DNA from: Inediibacterium massiliense
GTDB lineage: Bacteria > Bacillota > Clostridia > Peptostreptococcales > Thermotaleaceae
Reading direction: 5' to 3'
Assembly (NCBI RefSeq): GCF_001282725.1
Contig: NZ_LN876587.1
Coordinates: 863,695-927,694, forward strand
DNA length: 64,000 nucleotides
Numbering within the stretch: position 1 is the first letter of the stretch; each line of letters opens with the position of its first letter. The notes beneath the pieces were generated by a model. That model was given only the letters and a program-made list of their open reading frames with translations. It was not told where the DNA came from and did no database searches. Below, one piece after another: positions 8,527-17,415 of this stretch. Position numbers and translations under genes: made by a program.

Positions 8527-10419
8527 GTGGGTCATATCATTATAGGTACAGCTGGACATATAGACCATGGAAAAACTACTTTGATCAAAGCATTAACAGG
8601 GGTAGATGCAGATCGTTTACAAGAAGAAAAAAAGAGAGGAATTACTATTGAATTAGGTTTTGCTCATTTTCATTTACCAAGTGGGAAAACAGCAGGTATA
8701 ATAGATGTACCTGGACATGAAAAATTTATTAAAAATATGCTTGCAGGGGCATTGGGAATAGATATTGTATTATTGGTAATTGCTTCAGATGAAGGGTTTA
8801 TGCCTCAGACTCAAGAGCATTTAGATATTCTTTCTTTATTAGAAATAAAAAAAGGTATTGTAGTTCTTACAAAAGTAGATTTGATTGATGAAGAGTGGCT
8901 AGATCTTGTAAAAGAAGAAGTAAAAGAAAAAATAAAAGGGAGTTTTCTTGAAGATGCACCGATGGTTTCCCTATCTGCTACAAAGGGAGATGGATTAGAA
9001 GATCTGATAAAAATCATAGATGAAATGACTTATACTACAGAGGCAAAAGATATGCATCTTCCTTTTAGACTTCCTATTGATAGAGTTTTTTCTATAGCAG
9101 GTTTTGGAACGGTGGTTACAGGAACACAGATGGAAGGAATCGTTCATGTTGGAGACCTTATTACATTATATCCTCAAAATATACAAGTAAGAGTAAGGAA
9201 TCTCCAAGTGCATGGAAAAAATGTAGATACATCTTATGCAGGACAAAGAGTTGCTATGAATTTAGCTAATATAAAAAAGGAAGAAATTTTTAGAGGAAAT
9301 GTTTTAGCACAAGTACGTTCTATGGAATCTTCTATGATGATAGATGTAAAAATGCGTTTGTTAAAGCATACAAATAGAATTCTCAAAAATAGGGATCGAG
9401 TGAGACTTTATCATGGAACAAGTGAAATACTATGTAGAATTGTTTTATTAGATAGGGAAGAATTAAATCCAGGAGAAAGCTGCTATGCTCAACTTCGATT
9501 AGAAGAAGAGATTGTAGTAAAAAGAGGAGATCATATAGTCATTCGTTTTTATTCTCCAATGGAGACCATCGGAGGAGGGATAGTTTTAGAAGCAAATCCT
9601 ATGAAGCATAAAAGATTTAAACAAGATACGATTCAAAGCCTTCAAACAAAAGAAGAAGGAAAAAATGAAGTTATTTTAGAAGAAATAGTAAAAAGATTTA
9701 GCAGTCAATTTGAAAATATTGATTTTTATAAGATGCAAACTGGAATAAGCAAAGAAGAAACTTTAAATGTTATTGAGATTCTTGTGAGGGACAATATTTT
9801 AATAAAATTTGCAGAAAATATTATATTACATAGGTCTTATGTAGAGAAAATAGAAGAAAAAATGATGGATATTTTGAATGAATATCATCATAAGAATCCT
9901 TTGAAGGTGGGTATGTTAAAAGAAGAATTAAAAAATAAAATATTTAATCAAATAAAATCAAAATTATATGATGAAATGCTCCAATATTTTATAGGGAAAA
10001 AGACAATACAGCAATATGATTATTTTATTGCTCTTTATGATTTTAAAGTACAATATACAAAAGAGCAAGAAAAAATAAAAAATGAAATAGAAAAAATTTA
10101 TCTGGAGAGTAGATTTAGGCCTCCTTCTATACAAGAAATATTCAAAGATATAAAAAATCAAAAACAATATGCACAAGTTTTATATGGTATGATAGATATA
10201 GGAATTTTAGTAAAAATAGATGAAAATATATGGATGCATGTCAAAAATTATCAGCAAGCTATAGAAATTACAAAAAATTACATAAAAGAAAATGGATCCA
10301 TCACCCTTGGTGAATTTAGAGACCTCCTAAATACTACAAGAAAATATGCCCTACCTATTTTAGAAATTTTTGATCAGAGAAAAATTACAAAGAGAGTAGG
10401 AGAAAAAAGAGTACTATAG
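8527..10419 (+). CDS. selB: Selenocysteine-specific elongation factor SelB
   Basis: SelB is a GTPase that carries Sec-tRNA(Sec) to the ribosome and reads the SECIS hairpin. The product has a GTP-binding domain (G1 [11 protein letters not shown] near residues 8-18, DVPGHE, and TKVD in place of NKxD), two beta-barrel domains to about residue 370, and C-terminal winged-helix repeats that bind mRNA. I chose the GTG at 8527 (630 residues), one base after the selA stop, with agaggtg as RBS six bases upstream. A GTG at 8518 overlapping selA would add three residues. The gene ends at a hairpin terminator. Confidence 0.96.
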   Translation: MGHIIIGTAGHIDHGKTTLIKALTGVDADRLQEEKKRGITIELGFAHFHLPSGKTAGIIDVPGHEKFIKNMLAGALGIDIVLLVIASDEGFMPQTQEHLDILSLLEIKKGIVVLTKVDLIDEEWLDLVKEEVKEKIKGSFLEDAPMVSLSATKGDGLEDLIKIIDEMTYTTEAKDMHLPFRLPIDRVFSIAGFGTVVTGTQMEGIVHVGDLITLYPQNIQVRVRNLQVHGKNVDTSYAGQRVAMNLANIKKEEIFRGNVLAQVRSMESSMMIDVKMRLLKHTNRILKNRDRVRLYHGTSEILCRIVLLDREELNPGESCYAQLRLEEEIVVKRGDHIVIRFYSPMETIGGGIVLEANPMKHKRFKQDTIQSLQTKEEGKNEVILEEIVKRFSSQFENIDFYKMQTGISKEETLNVIEILVRDNILIKFAENIILHRSYVEKIEEKMMDILNEYHHKNPLKVGMLKEELKNKIFNQIKSKLYDEMLQYFIGKKTIQQYDYFIALYDFKVQYTKEQEKIKNEIEKIYLESRFRPPSIQEIFKDIKNQKQYAQVLYGMIDIGILVKIDENIWMHVKNYQQAIEITKNYIKENGSITLGEFRDLLNTTRKYALPILEIFDQRKITKRVGEKRVL

Positions 10420-10446
10420 TAGCTACCAAGGAAGGTAGCTATTTTT
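10420..10446 (+). terminator. Terminator after selB
   Basis: TAGCTACC / GGTAGCTA 8-bp stem, loop AAGGAA, then TTTTT. It directly follows the selB stop codon and ends the selAB unit before the two-component system. Confidence 0.88.
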
Positions 10447-10496
10447 ATGAGGGACGCATAATAAAGCAACAACAAATATATAAAAGAGGTGTAGTG

Positions 10497-11195
10497 ATGA
10501 GCTATAAATTATTGATTGTAGATGATGAACCCATTCTTTTAAAAGGGCTACAATATAGTTTGAAACAAGATAATTATATGATTGATACAGCCATAGATGG
10601 AGAAGAAGCTCTATGCAAAGCACTTGAGAATGAATATGATTTGATTATATTAGATCTTATGCTTCCTAAAATAGATGGTTTAGAGGTTTGTCAAAAAGTA
10701 AGACAAAATTCTATGGTTCCAATTATTATTTTAACGGCTAAGGGTGAAGATTCTAGTAAAATATTGGGATTGGAATATGGAGCAGATGATTATCTTACAA
10801 AGCCATTTAATATATTAGAATTAAAAGCTAGAATGAAAGCTATTTTAAGAAGAGTGAGTATAAAGGAACCTGTATCTTCAAATATAATAGAGATAGATGA
10901 ATTTATTATTAATACTTTAGGAAGAAAGGTATTTTTGAAAAATCAGGAAATTAATTTAACAGCAAAGGAATTTGATTTATTTATACTTTTGACTATGAAT
11001 CCTAATAAAGTATATAGTAGGGAAGAATTATTAGAAGTAGTTTGGGGATATGAATATTTTGGAGATTTAAGAACAGTAGATGTACATATTAGAAGACTCA
11101 GAGAAAAAATAGAGCCAAATGCTAGCAAACCAGAATATATACGGACCAAGTGGGGAGTGGGTTATTATTTTAGATCCAAGGACAAAATTCATTAG
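10497..11195 (+). CDS. OmpR/PhoB-family response regulator
   Basis: 232 residues: receiver domain (acidic pair DD at 9-10, phospho-acceptor Asp53 in ILDLMLP, conserved Lys in LTKPF) and a C-terminal winged-helix DNA-binding domain (about 130-230, ending RTKWGVGYYFR). The ATG at 10497 follows RBS agaggtg; a GTG directly before it is also in frame. The partner kinase overlaps the 3' end. Similar to PhoP/PhoB/WalR-type regulators; the regulon cannot be deduced from this window. Confidence 0.94.
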   Translation: MSYKLLIVDDEPILLKGLQYSLKQDNYMIDTAIDGEEALCKALENEYDLIILDLMLPKIDGLEVCQKVRQNSMVPIIILTAKGEDSSKILGLEYGADDYLTKPFNILELKARMKAILRRVSIKEPVSSNIIEIDEFIINTLGRKVFLKNQEINLTAKEFDLFILLTMNPNKVYSREELLEVVWGYEYFGDLRTVDVHIRRLREKIEPNASKPEYIRTKWGVGYYFRSKDKIH

Positions 11196-12576
11196 TATAA
11201 GATGGAAGCTAGTTTTTACCTATTTATTATTAAATGTCATTACCCTTTTTTTGATTAATTCTTTTGTGAGCGAAGTGATTCGATTCAATAGTATTTATGA
11301 AAAGAAAATGTATTTAATTTCTCAAGGAAAAATGATGGCTTCTCATGCTAGTACGTATCCAATTAGAAGTACTAATAAAAATGAGATTATAAATTTTATG
11401 GATCAATATAGCAAAGAATTAGGAGCAAGGATTTTAATGGTTCGTAAGGATAGAAAAGTTTTTTATGATACAAGTAAAATTTCTATCAATAAAAAAATAA
11501 GCTATTGGGAGATTGAAGAGTCTTTAAAAGGAAGAACTACTGCAAAAGAATATGCATTAAATGAAAGAAGCATACATATTGCGATACCTATTTTATTGGA
11601 TAATGAAGTATATGGATCTATATTTATATCTTCTTCATTAGAAGATGTATATAAAAGTATTAAAGATATGAAAAGAAGATATTTTTATTTATCTTTATTA
11701 TGTTTATCTATTACAGGATTTATTAGTTTTTTACTTGCACATGTAATTGCTACTCCTATTGAAAGATTTACAAAAAGTATCAAAAAAATGTGCCAAGGGG
11801 ATCTAGAACAAAGAGTTGAAATAAGAGGAAATGATGAATTAGCAGATATGGCCCGGGCTTTTAATTTAATGAGTACAAAGCTTTTTCAAGTAGATAAACA
11901 AAGAAAAGAATTTGTTGGAAATGTTTCACATGAACTTAGAACTCCGCTAAGTGCTGTAAAACTTTTATCTGAATCTTTATTGCTTGAAGATACAGTAGAT
12001 CCTCATATGTATAAAGAATTTTTAAAAGATATTGTCTCAGAGGTGGACAGGTTGAATAAGATTATCGAAAATTTATTGTCATTAGTAGATATTGATAAAG
12101 AAAAATTAGAGGTAGAATATCAACTGACTTATATGAATGATTTAATAGACAAATTAATCTATAATTTAAAACCTTTAGCCAATGAAAAAAATATCTATAT
12201 ATCTTTTATTCATTTTGAAAAAATACAAATAAAAATAGATCCTATTAAGATACAACAAGCTCTTACAAATATTTTATCTAATGCTATCAAATATACGAAT
12301 CAAGAAGGAGTTATTAAAGTATTGCTTTACGAAGAAGAACACGAAGTAGTAATCAAAATTAAAGATAATGGGATAGGCATACCAAAAGATAGTATTCCTT
12401 ATATTTTTGAAAGATTTTATAGAGTAGATAAAGCAAGGTCAAGACAAACCGGAGGAACAGGTTTAGGATTATCTATATCCAAACAAATTATTGAACTTCA
12501 TCAAGGGAAGATTGAAGTAAGCAGTGAAGAACATAAAGGAACTACCTTTACCATACGATTGCCTTATAATATATGA
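11119..12576 (+). CDS. Membrane sensor histidine kinase, partner of the upstream response regulator
   Basis: Two membrane segments (about residues 29-50 and 190-210) enclose an extracellular sensor domain. A HAMP linker, a HisKA domain with the phospho-accepting His in NVSHELRTPLSAV, and an HATPase domain (DNGIGIP and TGGTGLGLSI) follow. This is PhoR/WalK-like architecture without an obvious PAS domain. The start is uncertain. The only ATG before the first membrane helix is 11119, giving a 77-base overlap with the regulator and no clear RBS. Initiation near 11191, downstream of aaggac, would need an ATT codon. Function beyond phosphotransfer is unknown. Confidence 0.92.
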   Translation: MLANQNIYGPSGEWVIILDPRTKFISIRWKLVFTYLLLNVITLFLINSFVSEVIRFNSIYEKKMYLISQGKMMASHASTYPIRSTNKNEIINFMDQYSKELGARILMVRKDRKVFYDTSKISINKKISYWEIEESLKGRTTAKEYALNERSIHIAIPILLDNEVYGSIFISSSLEDVYKSIKDMKRRYFYLSLLCLSITGFISFLLAHVIATPIERFTKSIKKMCQGDLEQRVEIRGNDELADMARAFNLMSTKLFQVDKQRKEFVGNVSHELRTPLSAVKLLSESLLLEDTVDPHMYKEFLKDIVSEVDRLNKIIENLLSLVDIDKEKLEVEYQLTYMNDLIDKLIYNLKPLANEKNIYISFIHFEKIQIKIDPIKIQQALTNILSNAIKYTNQEGVIKVLLYEEEHEVVIKIKDNGIGIPKDSIPYIFERFYRVDKARSRQTGGTGLGLSISKQIIELHQGKIEVSSEEHKGTTFTIRLPYNI

Positions 12577-12594
12577 AGAATGTAGATAGTTGCC

Positions 12595-12622
12595 TTGACA
12601 CAAGGACATCATATGTTATAAT
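12595..12622 (+). promoter_or_regulatory. Consensus sigma-A promoter of the tRNA-Sec gene
   Basis: TTGACA (12595-12600), 16-base spacer, TATAAT (12617-12622): both hexamers perfect. It lies 29 bases before the 5' end of tRNA-Sec, so selC is transcribed independently of the kinase gene. Confidence 0.9.
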
Positions 12623-12651
12623 TGAAAAGTAAATATTAAAAAATACTATTT

Positions 12652-12748
12652 GGGGGTAGATGGGTGCTGGTGTGCCCTCTGGTCTTCAAAACCAGTTTGA
12701 GGGGTTAATAGCTTCTTAGGTGGGTTCGATTCCCACATACTCCCGCCA
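12652..12748 (+). tRNA. selC: tRNA-Sec (anticodon UCA)
   Basis: A 97-base tRNA with the selenocysteine hallmarks. The anticodon arm CTGGT-CTTCAAA-ACCAG has TCA at positions 34-36. The D stem is a long 6-bp helix (GGGTGC/GTGCCC) with a 4-base loop; the variable arm is long; the T arm is GTGGG-TTCGATT-CCCAC. The acceptor pairs GGGGGTA with TACTCCC, followed by G and an encoded CCA. It reads the UGA of selD and other selenoprotein mRNAs. Its 3' part, from the anticodon stem on, is duplicated exactly at 19609-19681, marking it as the integration target of the following element. Confidence 0.96.
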
Positions 12749-12752
12749 ATAT
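12680..12752 (+). repeat. attL: 73-bp direct repeat (3' part of selC)
   Basis: Identical base for base to 19609-19681. It begins in the anticodon stem (TGGTCTTCAAAACC) and runs through the CCA end plus four bases (ATAT on both sides). It lies within the complete tRNA, so the tRNA gene is regenerated at this end. Confidence 0.95.
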
Positions 12753-12762
12753 AAGTATTAGC

Positions 12763-12798
12763 AGTGATTCCAATATAATTTGTTGGAGTCACTTTTTA
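12763..12798 (+). terminator. Terminator downstream of selC, on the element side
   Basis: AGTGATTCCAA (12763-12773) pairs with TTGGAGTCACT (12783-12793), 11 bp with one G-U, followed by TTTTTATTTTT. Since it lies past attL, the element itself supplies the present terminator of the tRNA gene. Confidence 0.8.
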
Positions 12799-12871
12799 TT
12801 TTTGAAAACAATTATAACCAATATGCCCAAGTAGGTTTGTTCTAAAATAAAAATCTACGGAGGTATTGAAA

Positions 12872-13843
12872 ATGGCTATTTCTATGAAAGGAAGAAAGAG
12901 AATTAAAACCAGTGTAAAAAGTGAACATACTTCAAATAATGAAATTACTATACGAAGATTCATTGAACTACATACTGAATTTGTTAGGGATAAAATGTTG
13001 GAAAATCTATCAGAGAAGACAATTCACGATCATAAATATTTATTTACTTTTTTACAAGATGGATTGCTCAATCTAACTGGTCTGATATAAACCAAGATGT
13101 TAAAAAAACATTATTTGTAGATTATAAAGAACACATGATATATGAGAAGAAATATGCTCCATGTACTGTAAATGTAAGGCTTAGGCCGTTAAAAGCATAT
13201 ATAAATTGGCTATTAAAAAATGAATATATAAAAAATAATTTTAATAATCATTTGAAGCTTGTAAAAGTACCAGAAGATAGATTAAAACCATTAAGCAAGA
13301 TAGAAGTTAAAAAACTAATTAATGCGATTGGTAATACTACTTATGCAAGGTTTAGAGATTTGACAATTACTCTTTGCATCCTTGATTGTGGAATAAGAAT
13401 CGGAGAATTACTTCAAACAACTATACACGATATTAATTTTAATGATGGATATCTTATTGTTAGGGCGAAAGTCAGTAAAACTAGAACAGAAAGAATATTA
13501 CCTCTGTCAAGAACAACATTAGATTATTTACAAGAATTAAAAGATATAGCAATAGAACAAAGACAACAATATCTTTTTCTATCCACGGCAGGGGATAAAA
13601 CTATGAAACAACAAGATATTTTTAATAATTTTAGAAAATATAAAGAAGAGGCAAGAATTGATAGTAAATGCACACCTTATGTATTACGACATACCTTTGC
13701 TACAGAGATGGTTAAAAAAGGTGTAGATATATTTACATTACAAAGAATGATGGGGCATAATAATATTGTATGTGTATTTGGATGATGATGATATAATGCA
13801 AAAGCATAAAGAGAGCAATATATTAAACCACTTTTTGTTATAG
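12872..13843 (+). pseudogene. Tyrosine integrase, interrupted by a -1 frame change and a C-terminal lesion
   Basis: RBS and ATG at 12872 open a 72-residue N-terminal core-binding fragment. The frame then has to move by -1 at a T-run (13048-13053) to continue as TRWIAQSNWSDINQDVKK into the catalytic part, which reads to 13785. Visible catalytic residues: Arg in GIRIGELLQ, Lys in VSKTRTERILPL, HxxR in LRHTF, and GH in MMGHNN. The normal ending with the nucleophilic Tyr is missing in that frame (NNIVCVFG, stop). A continuation, YVYLDDDDIMQKHK, appears one frame over (13769-13843), so about a dozen bases seem lost next to the Tyr. Probably inactive. The first shift coincides with a T TTT TTA heptamer and could in principle be programmed; the second could not. 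Confidence 0.85.
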
Positions 13844-13855
13844 AATTGTGTTAGC

Positions 13856-13884
13856 AGGGGAGATACCCCTATTTTTTATTTTTG
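13856..13884 (+). terminator. Terminator after the integrase
   Basis: AGGGG-AGATA-CCCCT stem (13856-13870) followed by ATTTTTTATTTTTG. Confidence 0.75.
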
Positions 13885-13907
13885 TATTTTTGTAGGTATA
13901 AAAAGAT

Positions 13908-15244
13908 ATGTGGTATACTTATTTGAAGAATGGGTTTTTATATAAAGAGCGAATTTTAGATTATCATAAACAAAAGCCACTTACAATTCATTTTGATTAT
14001 CATTCTTTAGAAGAATGTTTCATGAAGATTGATGTATTAGGTCACGAAAGTCCAACGATTGCTAAGATGTATGAAGAAATGACAGATATTGATTACAGTA
14101 ATATACCTATGAATATAAAAAAGTAATAGAAACTTTCTTCCAAGAGAACAAAACACATGGAATATCCGAGTTTATGACACCTTTTGTAAATGGTATGCTG
14201 AAAGAAATCAATCCTAAAAATTTTGATGACCTTATTCGTATTAGTGGCTTATCGCATGGAACGGATGTATGGTTTAATAATGCTCAAAAATTGATTAGAG
14301 AGGGAATTTGTGAATTTAGAGAAGTGATTGCTAGTAGAGATGATATTATGCTAGACCTTATTAGTAAAGGAATAGAAGAAAAAATCGCATATGAGATAAC
14401 CAATAAAGTAAGAAAAGGTAAGGGGATAGACTCAAAAAAATTTCCTTTATTAAAGGAAAAGGGAGTTCAAGATTGGTATATACAATCCTGTAATAAGATT
14501 AAGTATATGTTTCCTAAAGCTCATGCGGTTGAATATACTAATAATTCTTATAAACAGGCATGGATGAAGCTACATCACTCCGAAGTATTTTATTCCGCAT
14601 TCTTTACAACAAAGACTAAAGGTTTTGATTGGGAGATAGTTGGTAATACAATAGGAAGTATAGAAAAAATCTATAAAAAGCCTACCGCAGATGTAGAAAA
14701 AGAAATAGAGAAATTGAATAAATTAAAAAAAATCTATAAAAATAATAAGATGTTCATAAAAAAGATAGATGAAAAGATAAAAGAGATAGAAAGGAAAAGT
14801 GAAATTGATCTTAAAGATATTACTTACAGAATTAAATACTTAGAAAAATTAGGGATGGGGAAACATTTTAGTGATGATTCAATCACGATTGATGAGGATG
14901 ATGAATTTAGAATTGATGATAAAAAACAACTACTGCTGTTACTTGCTTTAAAGGAATGTATAGAAAGAGGGGTTAAAATTAGAAGGGTAGGCATTCTTAA
15001 AAGTCATGAGACTAAGTTTATCGTTAATGATGGATGGATAATACCACCACTGGTAACATTAAAATATTTTGGAGAAAAAGGTGCAAAGAGATTTACTAAA
15101 GAAAGAGAAACCACCTCTTTTAAATCTATAGAAGATTTACAGAAAAGAAAAATCGAAGAAAACAGGAAAAATATTAAATTAGTGGATAAAAGGGTTTTAG
15201 AGCAGATGGAAAAATATAGTGATTTAAAAGAAGTATTATTGTAG
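13908..15244 (+). pseudogene. C-terminal part of a PolC-type DNA polymerase III alpha subunit, frame broken
   Basis: Two open segments (13908-14126 and 14174-15244) join into one protein if the frame moves by -1 at a run of six A (14117-14123). The joined product matches the C-terminal third of Gram-positive PolC in order: an LTIHFDYHSLEE segment, IDVLGHESPTIAKM, RISGLSHGTDVWFNNAQ, CKKIKYMFPKAHA-like CNKIKYMFPKAHA, and DGWIIPPL near the end. The exonuclease and the palm with catalytic aspartates are absent, so it cannot be a polymerase by itself. A lysine-rich stretch (about 60 residues near 14690-14910) is longer than in chromosomal PolC. It looks like a remnant of an element-borne replicase, or a fragment captured from a chromosome. 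Confidence 0.82.
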
Positions 15245-15276
15245 GGAGATAAAAAAATTCTCTCTTTATTTTTTTG
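15243..15276 (+). terminator. Terminator after the PolC-like fragment
   Basis: AGGGAGA pairs with TCTCTCT (one G-U) across an A-rich loop, followed by TTATTTTTTTG. Confidence 0.7.
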
Positions 15277-15425
15277 CTTTTTATGGTTATGCAAATTTGG
15301 GGAGATTACTATATTACAATAGATAATAAGTTATTTTAGAAAAAATAAAGGAATTTTATGTAAATATGTAGAAATGAATCCAAAAACATTATTAGAGTAA
15401 TAGTTAATAGGGAGGGGAATTTATT

Positions 15426-16568
15426 TTGAAAAAATGGTTTAAAAGGAAAGAAAAAGAGAGGGATAAGGAAGTTTATAAAACTCATAAAATGTATGATATA
15501 GAAGAATTTATTTTTGATGATAAGATAAAGAAACAAGTAAGTGAAATCTTAAAAACTTATAGAGATGATTTTAAGCCGAATTTATTAAAGGAAAACAGCA
15601 CTACAGATACAGCTATGCTACTACGTACTACTCCATTGATTGAAGAATTGAAATATTTTTACAATAATGATTTATGTATCGCTGTAGCAACAAGTTTTGC
15701 AGTGCTGAAAAGTACTAACTTTAATTTAAGAACCCATGCGTATTATGCTGAAAATGCGATATTTAGAATTTCAAATATATGGGAGTACTTGTTTATCATT
15801 TTAAATGAATTTTTATATACTGATTTAATTATAGGTAGAGAATTAAGGAATGAAATAATAGAAGCAAAATGTCATAATATTGATTTTGTTAAACATGGAA
15901 ATGGATATAAACCAGTAATTACTCGCCTACCAGATGATATAATTGATGAGATTAAACCTACAATAAAAAATGAAAATAAACTTTTTAATATTTCATTGAA
16001 GGGTAAAAAGAATTCTTTCCTTAAAGCGTTTAAAAAAATGTATACATCAAATAAGAACTTGCAATTTATTTTAGATTTGTATGATAATAAAGATGTAAAA
16101 AAAATTATTGATTTAAGAAATAAAATTGTACATGGAAGACCTTTAGGAGCAAAGTTTTCGGTAGCATCTGTTGATATTATGCCTGCTCAGGGGGTAAACA
16201 TTGATCCGCAGGGATGGTATGATTTAAAAGGATTACATGATAAACTTGAAAAAAATCTATCTGCTATTAGAACTGCTATACAAAGGACTATTGATATTAT
16301 ATTTACTAATGACCTATCTAATCAAAAGGTAAATGAGGGAAAATTTTTCTTTGTATATAAAGTAAAGTGCAATAATTGTTCAAAAAAATTGATGATTAAT
16401 GATTTTGCTGTAGATTATTTTAAGGAAGAAAAAGAATCTATTATTTGTCCTCATTGCAGAGGAACAAATACTACTATTGGTGAAAAAGTTGAGGTTCATG
16501 ACAGATATTATTTTTCAAATGTAAGAGATTATAGAGAATTTATATTAAAATATTGGGAAACTAATTAA
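15426..16568 (+). CDS. HEPN-domain protein with C-terminal zinc ribbon (Cthe_2314-like), element cargo
   Basis: 380 residues from a TTG start with a strong RBS (gggagggg). The middle part is helical and contains LRNKIVHGR, the R-x4-H motif (Arg231, His236) that is the active site of HEPN ribonucleases. The C-terminus has a zinc ribbon, Cys315-x2-Cys318 and Cys341-x2-Cys344, and the N-terminus is strongly basic. HEPN proteins occur widely as toxins and anti-phage RNases; proteins of the Cthe_2314 group share the fold but their substrate is unknown. It stands alone between terminators, without a visible MNT antitoxin. RNA cleavage is inference from the motif; a non-catalytic HEPN scaffold is possible. 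Confidence 0.7.
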   Translation: MKKWFKRKEKERDKEVYKTHKMYDIEEFIFDDKIKKQVSEILKTYRDDFKPNLLKENSTTDTAMLLRTTPLIEELKYFYNNDLCIAVATSFAVLKSTNFNLRTHAYYAENAIFRISNIWEYLFIILNEFLYTDLIIGRELRNEIIEAKCHNIDFVKHGNGYKPVITRLPDDIIDEIKPTIKNENKLFNISLKGKKNSFLKAFKKMYTSNKNLQFILDLYDNKDVKKIIDLRNKIVHGRPLGAKFSVASVDIMPAQGVNIDPQGWYDLKGLHDKLEKNLSAIRTAIQRTIDIIFTNDLSNQKVNEGKFFFVYKVKCNNCSKKLMINDFAVDYFKEEKESIICPHCRGTNTTIGEKVEVHDRYYFSNVRDYREFILKYWETN

Positions 16569-16600
16569 TAATTATATATCTAAATACCCAGTACTTGAGA

Positions 16601-16632
16601 CCTTGCATAAACAGCAGGGTTTTATTTTTTAA
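16601..16632 (+). terminator. Terminator after the HEPN gene
   Basis: CCTTGC (16601-16606) pairs with GCAGGG (16614-16619), 7-base loop, followed by TTTTATTTTTT. Confidence 0.75.
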
Positions 16633-16786
16633 TTTATTTTTAAAGTTAAAGCATTGAAATGACTATATCACAGCTATTTTGATATTGCTTTAACATTAAA
16701 ATTATAAATTTTTTACCGTTCCTTAATTTCTTTTACGTAGTAATACGTATAAAGAACAATACTTCAAAAAGGAGAATTGATTTAAG

Positions 16787-16939
16787 ATGGATTTTTTTTT
16801 AGGAGAACAATATGAAAATACAATGCTCAGATGGGGAATAGAAATGGAAGAAAAGATAAAACAAAGACAAGAACAGAAGGATATAGAATGGTTAGCGAAG
16901 GAGGTATTATTAGAGGATGAGTACAATGATGAAATTTAA
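16787..16939 (+). CDS. Small hypothetical charged protein (50 residues)
   Basis: An ATG at 16787 opens a 50-codon frame beginning MDFFLGEQYENTMLRWG, then a lysine/glutamate-rich helix (EEKIKQRQEQKDIEWLAKEV). An RBS-like ggag lies 13 bases upstream, rather far; the inner Met13 has ggagaac upstream but too distant for certainty. No family recognised. It overlaps the start of the following broken secreted-protein gene. Charge pattern and size fit small regulators or antitoxins, but nothing proves this. Confidence 0.4.
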   Translation: MDFFLGEQYENTMLRWGIEMEEKIKQRQEQKDIEWLAKEVLLEDEYNDEI

Positions 16940-17168
16940 GAATTAAATTGCTATTGGATTAATTGCTACAACAGTTTTAGGTACAAATGTTGCTACAAAC
17001 TTAGCTGATAATTATTCAGCAGCCGATATTCCCACAAATTTAAGTGTAAAAGAACTTACTATAGAAAGTTTTAAAGGTACTGTAAAAGTTGTAGACAGCA
17101 GATTAGAGGGAATGGTAGGAGGTGAATATAAATCATGTTCGGATTGTTTGGAGACGCTACAGGCTTAG
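16926..17168 (+). pseudogene. Small secreted protein gene with a nonsense codon inside the signal peptide
   Basis: The frame from the ATGs at 16926/16929 reads MKFKN, then TAA (16944-16946), then IAIGLIATTVLGTNVATNLA and on to a TAG at 17166. A lysine-rich start followed by a hydrophobic core and small residues is a classic signal peptide, and a single base change (AAA to TAA) explains the break. The mature part has about 55 residues including two cysteines near the end (KSCSDCLE). No family recognised. Confidence 0.45.
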
Positions 17169-17209
17169 GAAGTGATTTGGACAGTATTTTAGATAATTTA
17201 TTTAATTAA
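17135..17209 (+). CDS. Micro-ORF, 24 residues (MFGLFGDATGLG...)
   Basis: The ATG at 17135 has a strong RBS (taggaggtg) at good spacing and encodes a glycine/aspartate/leucine-rich peptide, MFGLFGDATGLGSDLDSILD plus four residues. RBS quality and regular hydrophobic spacing suggest it is translated. It overlaps the end of the broken secreted-protein gene. Function unknown. Confidence 0.4.
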   Translation: MFGLFGDATGLGSDLDSILDNLFN

Positions 17210-17245
17210 AAAAATTAAAATAAAGAGAAGAAAGGATGATTTTTA

Positions 17246-17311
17246 ATGAAGAAACTCGTTCAAAAAGAAGGAGTGAGATTTGGTGTTAGTTTAGTGGGGG
17301 GAAGAATATAG
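17246..17311 (+). CDS. Micro-ORF, 21 residues (MKKLVQKEGVRFGV...)
   Basis: The ATG at 17246 follows gaagaaaggatg with a moderate RBS and encodes a basic peptide MKKLVQKEGVRFGVSLVGGR ending in Ile. A further 15-codon frame starts at 17314. Together with the two preceding small frames it makes a run of tiny genes; coding status is unproven. Confidence 0.3.
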   Translation: MKKLVQKEGVRFGVSLVGGRI

Positions 17312-17415
17312 TGATGAGAGAATATGAAATATATTGTAAAAAATTCCATTATGTAATATAATTGCTTTTGATATATGATGAATATTGTAAAAAAAGAAAG
17401 GAGCGGTAATATAGT

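Noticed and set aside
13783-13785. TGA at the end of the integrase as a selenocysteine codon
   Set aside because: Runs into a TGATGATGATGA stretch without SECIS; neighbouring frame instead restores typical integrase C-terminus, so it is a frameshift.
16944-16946. In-frame TAA of the secreted peptide as recoding site
   Set aside because: TAA is not recoded in bacteria by known means; a simple AAA-to-TAA nonsense change is enough.
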